This document shows, piece by piece, positions 11,870 to 22,144 of a stretch of 64,000 nt of DNA; positions within the stretch are counted from its first letter, which is position 1, and each line of letters opens with the position of its first letter. The notes beneath the pieces are model-generated. The model saw only the letters and a list, made by a program, of their open reading frames with translations. It was not told the DNA's origin and searched no databases. Position numbers and translations under genes: made by a program. The DNA comes from Stomoxys calcitrans. Its lineage: Eukaryota > Arthropoda > Insecta > Diptera > Muscidae. The stretch is taken from positions 4,774,648-4,838,647 of the forward strand of contig NC_081552.1 in NCBI RefSeq assembly GCF_963082655.1, given 5' to 3'.

Positions 11870-12650
11870 ACTAGCTAGCTAGCTATCATCTAAAAACCGC
11901 CAGAGTGATTTGGAGTGATATTTTCTAAGAAGTGATATTTGTTGGAGAAAAAGATAAAACAAACAAACAATGAACACACAACAGCACCACGGGCACTCAG
12001 AGAAGCGAAAACTCTAAGTTTTTTGCCTTGCATTCTGAACTATAAGTTAACTTCAATAATCTAGAGCCTCCTCCTACCTAAATGTAGCGCAACACTGTAC
12101 ACATATGAGTATACAACATCGTCTGTTGGCGACGACTAAAATAAACAACAAAAACAAGAATCATTTAAATTTTTATAAAAGATCTCAAACGTATGATTTG
12201 TTTCGATTAAATAGTTTTTAGAGTTTACCCTTCTTTTGTATTTGTATGCTTTCTAATAATTTTATTCAACCTCTAATACCTTCTATCTACTACCTGTATT
12301 TATTATTACTATTATTTTTAGTATCCAGAACATATGTACATACATACATAAACACATGTATGTATACATTATATAGAAAATATATGGTAATACCACACTA
12401 TGGAATAAATTCTAAGAGTATTAATGCATGAACGATAAAATCATCGATGGGCAGGTGAAAAAAGTTTAGGTTTCGCATAACCGAATCAAATAACCTTGAA
12501 TATCATTAAATTTAAGTTTTGACAATCCCTCCCTTCCCCAATTTGTTTTCTCTTCACCCCTCCGCCCTACCCCTTTAGTAGCCCAGGAAAGTGTTTTGTA
12601 TTTTAGCAAAATACTTGTTCACTTACGCGCGTTTCCCACGCACGCACATT

Positions 12651-12675
12651 CACACACACACACACACACACACAC
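12651..12675 (+). repeat. (CA)n microsatellite
   Basis: 25 bp of uninterrupted CA dinucleotides in the Tgi 3' UTR. Confidence 0.95.
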
Positions 12676-12936
12676 TGTCCTGTTATACGCCCTGTTCTAA
12701 TTGTATGTTTTATATTGTAAGGAATTAACTCATGATCTTATAAATTTTATTTGCAAGTAATCAATATTCTCCTGAATTTCTGTTAAGTATTAAGTATTTT
12801 TTTCTTGTGTGTAATATTTAAATTCATGCTGAATTCCTATTATTTACTTAACAAAGAGAAGAAGGTAAATTTGTTTAGTTTAAGAGTTTTAACTTCTTTG
12901 TAATGAAAAACAAAACAGAAACACAGACACAGACAA

Positions 12937-12942
12937 AATAAA
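12937..12942 (+). terminator. Tgi: Candidate Tgi polyadenylation signal
   Basis: Canonical AATAAA followed within 30 bp by a GT- and T-rich element, about 1.07 kb after the stop codon. The signal at 12140 is an alternative. Confidence 0.45.
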
Positions 12943-13378
12943 GTATAAAACAAAACATGTTCAGATATGTGTTTTTTTTTTTTTAAGAAATCATAAATGC
13001 CAACCTAGGCCTGGGAAAGATGAGGTTAGTTTAGGATAAGATCTGGTGAGTCCCACCGGTAGAGTCCATTATATTTAATCTACTCTAAACGATCCTGTCG
13101 TTTGGCCGTCTTTCGTGGCAAAAGAATTTCCTTTACACCTAGTCACTGAGAATGAAGGTGGAATTTGTATCAACTCACAAATATTAAACAATTTTAGAGT
13201 TAGTTGTGTGTCGATCAATGACCCAGTTAGTTTTAAATTCTTTACAGTTCATCTTCGACTTTGCCTTGTTACCACCAAAAGACCGAATAGAGGATTTCCC
13301 CAACAATAGAAGCTTTTACCTGTGAATGCGAAAATTAACTTTGTATGTGTTTAGTCGTTTGCAGTCCATTTCCGCTTT

Positions 13379-13490
13379 TGCTTAGTTTGTCGTTGTTGTT
13401 GTTGAAGCCACATGTCTATCTGTGGAGGTGGAGGCGATCCTCGTCTAGCTCCTATATGTGAGCAAGCTCGATCGCCGCTGGAACAAATTT
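13379..13490 (-). repeat. Family D retroposon fragment
   Basis: 'GTTGTTGTTGTTGAAGCCACAT', 'GGCGATCCTCGTCTAGCTCC', 'GAGCAAGCTCGATCGCCG'. Partial copy inside the first unit of the tandem duplication. Confidence 0.7.
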
Positions 13491-13494
13491 GCCT

Positions 13495-13662
13495 TTGAAC
13501 ATAGGAACTAAGGAACTGGGGCAAACGACTCACATATCATTGTGTGCTGTCCAATTCAAATTTTAAGCTCAATGATAAGGGACCTCCTTTTTATACCCGA
13601 GTCTGAACGGCGTGCCGCAGTGCGACACCTCTTTGGGGAGAAGTTTTAACATGGCAAGCTTT
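13495..13662 (-). repeat. Family S tRNA-derived SINE, 3' part
   Basis: Carries the tail blocks of family S (see 58652-58930) without the tRNA-like head: 'CTAAGGAACTGGGGCAAACG', 'TGATAAGGGACCTCC', 'GAACGGCGTGCCGCAGTGCG', 'GAGAAGTTTTAACATGGCA'. Confidence 0.7.
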
Positions 13663-13875
13663 TCCCTGCTAGTGCCGAAAATTGGCCTTGTATGTGTTTA
13701 CAGTTCAATTTCGCCTTTTCTTGGTTTGCAGTTCATCTTCGACTTTGCCTTGTTACCACCAAAAGACCGGATAGAGAATTTCCCCAAGAATAGAAGATTT
13801 TACCTGCCAGTGCCGAAAATTGACCTTGTATGTGTTCAGTTGTTTGCAGTTCATTTCCGCTTTTGCTTAGTTTGT

Positions 13876-14560
13876 CGTTGTTGTTGTAGCCACATGTCTA
13901 TATGTGAACGTGGCGATCCTCGTCTAGCTCCTATATGTGTGCAAGCTCGTTGCGGTCCAAATGACCGATCGCCGCGGGAACATGATGGCGATTGGTTATT
14001 TAAAGGCGCCAATAACTCGCTTTTTTATATCATAGGCAACAAATTGGCCCATGAACATTCCGCTAAGGAACTGGGGTAAACTTCTCACATATTGTTGAGT
14101 GCTGTCCGATTCAAATTTTAAACTCACTGATAAGGGACCTCCTTTTCATAGCCGAGTTCGAACGGCGTGCCGCATTGCGACACCTCTTAGGTGAGAAGTT
14201 TTAACATGGCATATTACCTGCAAAATGTCGCCAGCATAGGGAGGGGATAACCACCGCTGAAAAATTTTTCTGATCTTCTTGCCAGGATTCGAAGACATGT
14301 CCCTGCGCTACGGTTGCCTCAATGTCATAGGCACTCAGTATTTATGCATGAGTTGGTGCCGCCCGGCCTCTCACTGGGACTCCACTCGATACCGCAGATT
14401 ATCCGCGACTGCAATCGCAGATACGCCGTATGGAGCATTCCACTATCCACAACCTGTGAACGCTTCTCGTGATAACAATGAACGACACACAGATCAGAGC
14501 TCAAATATCCAGCCTGTGTGGTGCTCGTATTTATCCCGTGCCGGACTTAGTTTGTTGTTG
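13876..14560 (-). mobile_element. Family D retroposon interrupted by a SINE
   Basis: Left half 13876-14038 runs from the GTTGTTGTTG tail through 'GGTTATTTAAAGGCGCCAAT' to 'ATATCATAGGCA'. The right half resumes at 14325 with 'TCATAGGCACTCAGTATTT' and ends near 14560 with 'GTGTGGTGCTCGTATTTATC'. The intervening sequence is a family S SINE flanked by a 9-bp duplication, so the SINE is the younger insertion. Confidence 0.8.
14039..14324 (-). mobile_element. Family S tRNA-derived SINE inserted in family D
   Basis: Flanked by TCATAGGCA at 14030-14038 and 14325-14333, a perfect 9-bp target duplication. Tail blocks 'GATAAGGGACCTCC', 'AACGGCGTGCCGCATTGCG' and 'AAGTTTTAACATGGCATA', then a degraded tRNA-like head ('GCCAGGATTCGAAGACATGT', 'CTGCGCTACGG'). 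Confidence 0.8.
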
Positions 14561-14561
14561 T

Positions 14562-14700
14562 TGTTGTAGCCACATTGCATCTGGAGGCAGCTATTCTCGT
14601 AAACTCATTAATATGAGTAAGCTCGTTCTAGTCCATGGGACCGATCGCTACGGGAGCCTATAGAAGCTTTACGAGGATCGCCTTCAAATAACCAATGGCC
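14562..14700 (-). repeat. Second family D fragment, adjoining
   Basis: 'GTTGTTGTTGTTGTAGCCAC', 'GAGTAAGCTCGTTCTAGTCC', 'GACCGATCGCTACGGGAG'. It abuts the copy at 13876-14560. From about 14660 to 14830 the sequence instead matches, in opposite orientation, the region at 36360-36480 ('CCCAGGTTAGGAGCAGCTGG'). Confidence 0.6.
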
Positions 14701-15034
14701 AACATCAGCGTCTGATCCCAGGTTAGGAGCAGCTGGAAACCAGCTTCGGATTTTGGAGCAAGCGGCACATAACCCATGCGGTTGGGACGCTGGGCCAGTA
14801 AACCGCCCGGAAAATTATTAGAATTACTCTGAGTAACGAAGAAATAGAATTGGCTATTCTAAGTTTTAAGTTCTAGGAAGCGCAGATTTTTCTAACCAGA
14901 CCAATTTAGACTTTTTTGGTTTCCCTACAATTCGTTAAGCATTTTTATGAAAAAGCAACTTAATGTAAAAGTAAAACCAGTAAGGAAAGGCAAAAGTCGG
15001 GCGGTGCCGACTTTATAATACTCTACACCTACCC

Positions 15035-15590
15035 TATAAGTACAAAGTGGGAGCTATATTTAATTCTGAACCAATTTTGATGAACTTCGGCGGTTGTTTT
15101 CAGATGGATTAATGAACAACACATCAAACTTCGAGCAAAACAAATATGTTCAAACTGTTGTAACTACGGTTGACAAATGACAACATTATTGCAAATTATC
15201 CAAAATCTTACAATCATCTAAATCTGAACGGATTTTGACCAAACTTCTTAGATATTGCGGTAGGCATCGAGATTGATCAATAAATGCGCTTGCAGTGGCT
15301 CTAGAAGTGAAAATCGGGAGAAATACGTATATGGCAGCTATATCTAAATCTGAACCGATAGTAAGATTCATAAGAAAATCCTTCCTGCCAAATTTAGAGA
15401 GAATCTGTTAACAAATGAGCAATTTATTGCAATATTTCTCAAAATCGAAGAAGGGAGCTATATTTAAATCTGAACTTATTTCGGCCAAATTTTATAGATT
15501 TTGTGGCAGTCGTCAAGGAAAGCGTTGTACAAAATGTTAGATAGATTGATCAATAAATGCGCTTGCAGTGGCTCTAGGAGTGAAAATCAG
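15035..15590. repeat. Diverged family T repeat sequence
   Basis: Repeated 'GGGAGCTATATTTAA-TCTGAACC' motifs (around 15048, 15345, 15455) and 'TTGATCAATAAATGCGCTTGCAGTGGCTCTA' at both 15274 and 15545, i.e. two degenerate units about 270 bp apart. Confidence 0.55.
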
Positions 15591-15599
15591 GACCGCTGC

Positions 15600-15870
15600 A
15601 CCTTCTTTCACTCTCTTATTTTATCTGAGCCCTATACTGCCACTGACGGGAAATACGTCCTTTTTGGGGGTGTTGGTACGGCCTTTCAGATATTTTGCCC
15701 CAATGTGGATATCATATTGGTGCTCTACCCCCAGTACTTTCCATTTGAGCCCTATGTTGCTATGGTCGGTAAATATATTCCATATTGTCATTATTGACTC
15801 TAATAGGCGGCCTTTGGAGATTGCGCGGCACCCCCTAGATATTCCACTTTAAGGGTTCGTATTCTATTCT
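15600..15870 (-). mobile_element. Helitron internal-repeat fragment, antisense
   Basis: Reverse complement of the repeat unit in the 2168-3251 Helitron: 'GGGTGTT', 'TTGGATATCA'-like 'TGTGGATATCATATTGG', 'CATTTGAGCCCTATGTTGCTATGGTCGG'. No ends found; old fragment. Confidence 0.6.
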
Positions 15871-16682
15871 ACTTTCTGAATAGCCGCTGAAATTTGTAAT
15901 TGTTCCGCGAGCGGAATTTGACAGCAATCAAATGTTTTCTTTTCCATACCCAAAACACATATTTTTATCTGCACATCTTGTTTTCTTTATTTTATATATT
16001 TTTTCTCAAATAAATAAAGAAAAACGAACCATTGAAGCCAATAAAACAACAAAAATGATGCCGACAAAAGTTTCAAGTGTTGCCACTATAATAGTTTTTT
16101 CAGCCAACGTTTCGCCGACGTTTTATTTAATTTGACAGCATTCCGCTTGAAAAGCTGAACAGAATACTCAGCTTAAATAAGGATACCAAATATCTGTTGA
16201 GCCATTATAAACAAGATATATTCATTTACAGGTAGTGGCAGTTGCCCAACAACAAAATATTGAGTGCACTATCTGACAAAATCTGTGATTAGTGCAACCC
16301 TGATTTTGAGTATCCCTGCAAACATTTTCTATCGTGCGAGTCACTAAATCTGCACTCAAGGAAGTTGAAAACAATCTCAGGCGATATAATTTTTTACTCT
16401 AATTAGTGTCTCGGTACGGGAAAAAGCGTGCCACTTGTTTTGATTCTGGCATTTGTTCGAACATTTTTTCGTATTTTGCTTTGATTCTGGGCAACCGAAA
16501 GTTGGAATAAAAGGAAAATCAAAATATGTTGTCTAATGACATGCCAAATTGAAAACATGTAGAGTTGTACATGTCGTGTAATACAAACGAAACTTACATA
16601 CATGAAAATCACTTTTCACACATGTACATGTAATTTTTTTGTTATTATCTTCTTTCTCGCATATTCTCTGCCCATGTATGTA

Positions 16683-16819
16683 CAGGTAGTCTAATTGTAC
16701 AACAACCCCAATCACAAAGAAATTTCTTTGTGTGTGTTGGCAAAATATCGATCGTCTGGTTGGCAACATGGCGGATTGCACCATATGATTTGTGGTTGTT
16801 GTACAAATGAGACTACCTG
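16683..16819. mobile_element. MITE with CAGGTAGTC terminal inverted repeats
   Basis: Left end CAGGTAGTCTAATTGTACAA; right end TTGTACAAATGAGACTACCTG, an inverted repeat of about 25 bp with small differences. It is flanked by TA (16681-16682 and 16820-16821), the Tc1/mariner-type target. No coding capacity. A related sequence lacking the left terminus lies at 19190-19440 ('GGCAAGATGGCGGATTGCAG', 'TGTACAAATGAGACCACCT'). Confidence 0.75.
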
Positions 16820-17584
16820 TAATTGTTTTGCCTTGGCCTGTTGTTACCAGCTGTTTGCGTAAGACCACCTTTTTAAATCCACCTTGAAGTAAACAGTGGT
16901 TAAGAAAAATTTTTCCTAAGTATATGGAATTTTTCAAACTACTAATTGTAGAGGCCTGATGATGCTCTCGTAAATGTAGGAAAACATGTTAGCTGTTTTG
17001 TTTTGCTTAGTGAAAATACATGCAAAGAATTACCGAACGTCTTTCGACCGTCATCGAAAAGTAGAATTCAGTAAAACAAAATTCTACGTTCCATTTTTGT
17101 GTCAGCTGGTAAAATTTGAAGTTTAAAAAATTTCAAAACCAAAAATTTATGTAAAGAAAACTGCTATTCTCCTATTTTATGATTTATCTGTAGAATTATT
17201 ACAACTTAATGTGAATAATTAAGCTTGAATGGGTAGTCCTCGAAACGAGTTTGTTCACTTTTGGAGCTTCACGAGGACCGCTATCTCCACATACAAATAT
17301 GGCTACAACAACAAATGAATTAGAAAACAGTTAATCCCTCCCCAAATCTTTTTTTCCGTTTATCGTTATGGCATATAGTATAACCCCAATCCATGTCTCA
17401 CGTCATCCTCGTAGCCAATAAACTTAATACCCCTCATTTTTAAAGGACCTAAAAATCCCTCTAATTATCCTGCCCATCAACATCGTATGAAATCAATCAC
17501 TAAACAATTAATGAACTTCTTTCTTCTTGCTTTGATTGGTCGAACCAAATTTGCCCAAAATTTTAAATGTCAGGCGGAATTGAA

Positions 17585-17672
17585 TTTTCATCACCCTGTT
17601 TACCAATTGTGACATATCAAGATGCTTTGATGTAGCAATTCGCCGATGCGGCCACCTTATAAATACGCTTTG
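17585..17672 (-). repeat. Arm of an inverted repeat pair with 20105-20200
   Basis: 'CACCCTGTTTACCAATTGTG', 'ACATATCAAGATGCTTTG', 'AATTCGCCGATGCGGCCACC', 'TTATAAAT' are found in reverse complement at 20105-20200. The two arms are about 2.5 kb apart. Confidence 0.65.
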
Positions 17673-17894
17673 TGTGCCTCTTAACATTTACAATTCAGAG
17701 AAATGAATGTGAAAAATCAATAATAGGGGCAGTACGGCCAGTTCTTTTTGGTAAAGCATCGTCAAAATTGAGAACAAAAATCGTCAAAATCGTTAAATTT
17801 TTTTTGAAAAAACGTCAGAAAATTGTCAACCTAAAATTCGAGGAAATTTAATTGAAATTTCGATTTTTCACAAAACGTATGCTATTATAATATA

Positions 17895-18130
17895 TTGGGT
17901 TGCCCAAAACGTAATTGCGGATTTTTTAAAAGAAAGTAAATGCATTTTTAATAAAACTTAGAATGAACTTTAATCAAATGTACTTTTTTTACACTTTTTT
18001 CTAAAGCAAGCTAAAAGTAACAGCTGATAACTGACAGAAGAAAGAATGCAATTACAGAGTCACAAGCTCTGAACAAATTTGTCAACGCCGACTATATGAA
18101 AAATCCGCAATTACTTTTTGGGCAACCCAA
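17895..18130 (+). mobile_element. Mariner-type MITE, copy 1
   Basis: Starts TTGGGTTGCCCAAAACG and ends TTTTTGGGCAACCCAA. The terminal inverted repeats extend about 31 bp (through TAATTGCGGATTTTT) with one mismatch. TA duplication at 17893-17894 and 18131-18132. 236 bp, non-coding. The copy at 46618-46852 is the same element in the opposite orientation. Target and ends are seen; the mariner assignment is from the TIR type and TA target. Confidence 0.9.
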
Positions 18131-18132
18131 TA

Positions 18133-20104
18133 GATTAAATATAGTGCATATCGATGAAGAACATGTTAAAAAGACGGGCCTTGTTTAACACCAAAACCGA
18201 GATAGTAAAAACTCGACTGTACTAGTATATTTAGCAAAAAAAACGTACTCCGTTTCCCAATATCGACCTCAATAATTTTGTAACTTTTAAGGGAGAAACA
18301 AAATCGTCAAAACGTAGAGGGATTTAAAGCCCGCTAAGCGTAGAAAAGCCCAATTTTGTGCAAAAAATGGTGAATATGACGTAACGTCGTCACGTCTGGC
18401 AGCCCAGAATAGGGGCCCCTTTGTACTAGGTTTAGTATCCTACTTTCGCTTTCCGCAAAGAAAGTAATGGGAGGTGAATGCTGTATTTTGGGAGGATGAG
18501 GAGGACCTCTGTCCTCATAGATGACTGCAAAATGTAGTCAGGGAATGGAATTGAGGGTCTTCCTCCAGACACTCGACATCGGTATGTTAGTGAAACTGCC
18601 AGACAAGTGCCCATACATACATTTAGGAGGATGTCTATGCCATTACGATAGGCGCAAATGAAATCCTGTAGTGCTAATCTTTAAAATTTTTCTTTATCAA
18701 ACTGTCAAAAATTGCCCTCTCTCGCGCACTTTTCTGCTGGCAACTAAAATATCCGAACGACTTCCAGTAAAAATTTGTGCATGCACAAATTTTTAAGTTC
18801 CCGAACACAGCTATTATTTTAAAGTTTTTGTTTTAAATAAATCTTTTATTTTCCAGGGAAAATTTCGATGCCCTAGAGCAACTTCAGAGCAGCACTCTGC
18901 CCTCATTAGGTGTTTAGAAGGGAAAAGGCTTGGCAGAGGGTAAAGATGTCGCCTTATATTAGAAAAATATGAGAGAAATCGATAGAAGTGGCGGATGAGA
19001 TGAATAAAATTCCAGGAACGGTTGGAAGCTGCTTTGGAACCATGGACACGTAAATATTTCGGCCGTATATAATGGACGTACCGACCAACAAGTGTCGACA
19101 ACGTAACATAAAGCACTTGTAAAGCCAAGGCGGATTTAAAAACGTGGTCTCACGCAACAAGCCGGCCAGGTTTGACGGTATTAACATGTCAGATTTGTGT
19201 GTGTATTCTCGTTGTTGTTATCTTCTTTTTACCATATTCTCTGCTCATGTACGCCCACGTATGCACACACGCACACAAATTTCTTATGTGTTGGCAAAAC
19301 TTCGATCAGCTTGATGGCAAGATGGCGGATTGCAGCATATGCTTTGCTGTACAAATGAGACCACCTTTAATTGTTTTGCCATGGTGTAAAGCAAGTACGG
19401 CTACAAAATTATGTTCCGCCTAATTTTGCTCACACAGTGGATGTCCAAGACTAGAAATATGCCAGTATGGCTGCGCTGAAGAAAGCTATTGTACGGGATA
19501 TTCGTGTAGGCGCAACTCGTTTTTTTTACCGATCGGTGCAATATTCTAGGCGAAAGGTTGTCATATGGAACAAAACGTAATGGATTCTTAAATTTAGATT
19601 ACATTTAAACATGTTTGTCATTTGAACCAAAAATGGAATTTTCTACATAAAAAATTGGTCGTTTCAATATTCAGCCTCCATTTGATATTTCTTTCTTTGA
19701 AAAGCTCATAACTTTCAACAGTGGACATTTCTTCATTATGCCTCCTACATTTCTGCCATATCGGTTGTAAATTAACCCGTTTTATAACTGCGAAAGTGAC
19801 ATGGAGCCGCATGTCTGTATGACACGTGGAAATTGCTTATTTATAAAATGTGGTCGTAAAGACAAACAGACATCATTAAATCGTACTATAACAACTTTGT
19901 AGGGTCGCAAAATCGAAATATCCATATTTCGATGTGTTGCAGACGGAATAACAAAATAAATGTACTTCCATTCTTTGGTGTTTGGTATTAAAAAGGCACC
20001 GGGAAGCGTGCTTGGGTGAGCTAGTTTTTAAGGAAAGCAAAATGACTTTAAAAAATCCATTTTCTTAAAAATTTTAATTTTCAAAACATTTAAATATTGT
20101 CGGT
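18133..20104. other. Non-coding tract with unassigned repeat debris
   Basis: No gene recognised. 19190-19440 resembles the region around the MITE at 16683. A CRE-like ACGTAACGTCGTCACGTC block sits near 18380. ORFs up to 104 codons lack any family signature. Confidence 0.4.
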
Positions 20105-20200
20105 AACAAGGCCTATTTATAAGGTGGCTGCATCGGCGAATTTCTACAACAAAGCATCTTTTTGGGAACTTGATATGTCAAAATTTGTAAACAGGGCGAA
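20105..20200 (+). repeat. Second arm of the inverted repeat pair
   Basis: 'AAGGCCTATTTATAAGGTGG', 'CTGCATCGGCGAATTTCTAC', 'AACTTGATATGTCAAAATTT', 'GTAAACAGGGCG': reverse complement of 17585-17672. A fragment with 'GACATATCAAGTTCC' occurs again at about 20838. Confidence 0.65.
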
Positions 20201-21736
20201 GAAAACTATTTTTTTTTAATTTTTGATTGTCAAGCAAGAAAAAACAAATTTAAAAGTTTTGCAGATTTGTATAAGCTTAAGAGAATTTACCCACAAAGCC
20301 ACCAAGATGGCAGGTTCAAATAGTTTTCATTAGGTTATTGTGGCGGTAAAATAGCTACCAAGTGAATGCCTTTAACCACCCACTGTAGACCTGTGAGCTG
20401 GGATTAATCAAGCCCAACTTCATAGACGTGTGTCTCGATTATAACCAGGGACGACGCATCACATGGGTCAAATGCCTGACTCTCCGAGGGACATGAGGAT
20501 TCCTCCTGGATTGAGTTCATACGATGCAGATGAGCAAGATATTTAGCGTTCCACTAGCAAAGGGCTCAAATAGGAATATAGTGACTAGAGCTCAAAGACG
20601 GGTTTTGTACCCCTTTTTGATGCTCTTGCATATTCGTGGGAGTTTCACGACATTTGAAAAGGAAGGGGTTGAAGCTTGTTGGCTACGAGGATGAAGCTGA
20701 TAGCAATTGAGGTTGTTAAACGCGTACCATTATATAACCAAAGTTGAAGAACCATAACAGTAGCAAATATTATAATTAATTTATAAAATATTTATTTTGA
20801 AACTCGTATTTTTATAAGGCGAAATCAAAAATTAATTGACATATCAAGTTCCATCAGCTGTAATTGTGTTATTAAACACGCCTTGGTGGGTAAGGTTTAG
20901 CGACTACTATTTTCTGGTTGTTAAGTTACCGATGATTTTCATTAGTTACCGACAAATTTCGATTCAGAATAGCACTTACCGACAAATATCGTTAATTCCG
21001 CCGGTGAGGAGTTAGAGAATCGAATGATTGGAAAGGGATTTACCGCCTTTGAAACTCATCAGTATGGCGGTCTATTTCAATTGTTTTAACCCACACATTC
21101 CTGTGCGGGGCAGCACAAGGATGTGCATGGCGAATGGAAGCTGTACACTGAGCACTGCTGATCAGGAATTTCATTTTGATTTTGCCATTCACATTCTCCT
21201 CCTCCATTCATACAGGTTGGTTGCAAATGGCTCAACATGTTTCAGCAACAATGTTGAGGCTATTGCGAGATACTGCAACATTGCGATAACAGCAAAGAAA
21301 AGTCTGACATATAAGTCTAAACCCAATCAACGAGGTTGGAGTCCGCGGCAAATCAATCTTATAATGCATATTAAGACCGTGCGCATTCGTTAATGTACAT
21401 TTAATACTGCAAAAATGTATCTTAAGTTTACAGGGAAATCATCGTACAATTAAGAGGTTGCATTATTAGCACAAAAACCTTGATTGGCAAATTGGCAGTA
21501 ACTTCAAATGTAAATGTGGTTTTAGAAATAATCTTTGTTATAGAACTTATCTTTTTTAAATGTGTTTTATATTTGCATTTTCATCATTATAAGGCTGTTT
21601 TGTGGATTATGTATGGAAAAATCATTTGATATTTAGAGTTATGGCAATATCATGACCTCACCTTATAAATGCATCCTGCAGGGCCATAATATAATAGATC
21701 TAGTAGTTTTCTAAATTTTACGTTCCGGTTACGGTT
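20201..21736. other. Non-coding tract, no gene recognised
   Basis: Contains a 121-codon ORF (21028-21393, +) without recognisable domain or splice support. Otherwise A+T-rich sequence with no element ends that I can place. Confidence 0.4.
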
Positions 21737-22130
21737 ATTGTTGTATCCACATGTTTATATGCGGAGGTGGCGATCCTCGTCTAGTTCCTATAGGTGAGCA
21801 AGCGCGTTCCAGTCTAAAGCACCGCGGGAACGTGATGGCTATTGGTTATTTAAAGGCGCCATTTACTCGCCTGGTCATATCGAGCATCGTAGGCACTCAG
21901 TATTTATGCACGAGCCGCTGCCGCCTAACTTCTCACTGAAATTCTCCGCTGAGAATTTCAACTGATTGTCTGCGACTGCAATTGCTGCTACTCCGTATGG
22001 ACCATTCCATTATCCGCAACCTGTGGACGGTAGCTCGCAGCAAAGCTTCTCGTGACAAAAATGAAAACCACATAGATCGGAGCTCAAAGGTCGAGTCTGT
22101 GTGATGCTCATAGTTATCCCGTGCCGGGCC
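21737..22130 (-). mobile_element. Family D retroposon, nearly full length
   Basis: Runs from a short GTT tail ('TTATTGTTGTATCCACATG') through 'GGTTATTTAAAGGCGCCA' and 'CGCAACCTGTGGACG' to 'TATCCCGTGCCGGG'. Same order of blocks as 32244-32653. Confidence 0.8.
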
Positions 22131-22144
22131 GATTACGGCAGGCA

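Larger units (their letters stand above)
11870..12960 (+). other. Tgi: Tgi 3' UTR (inferred)
   Basis: Single-copy A+T-rich sequence after the Tgi stop. Candidate poly(A) signals AATAAA occur at 12140 and 12937; the latter is followed by a GT/T-rich stretch (TATGTGTTTTTTTTTTTT, from about 12966), the best candidate 3' end. A TGTACATA word (around 12335) fits the Pumilio UGUANAUA consensus. A (CA)n run lies at 12651-12675. Repeat-derived sequence begins soon after 13000. Confidence 0.55.
13247..14215. repeat. Local tandem duplication, unit about 484 bp
   Basis: The block beginning GTTCATCTTCGACTTTGCC at 13247 recurs at 13731 and stays aligned for over 400 bp. Both copies contain 'TTACCACCAAAAGACCG', 'CATTTCCGCTTTTGCTTAGT', a family D fragment, then the 3' part of a family S SINE ('AAGGGACCTCC', 'CGGCGTGCCGCA'). 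A short third partial copy lies between them ('GTGCCGAAAATTGGCCTTG', around 13670). Confidence 0.8.

Noticed and set aside
13612..14079. 155-codon plus-strand ORF
   Set aside because: Runs through a duplicated block of SINE and family D sequence; translation of repeats.
21028..21393. 121-codon plus-strand ORF
   Set aside because: No recognisable motif, no splice or promoter support, surrounded by repeat debris.
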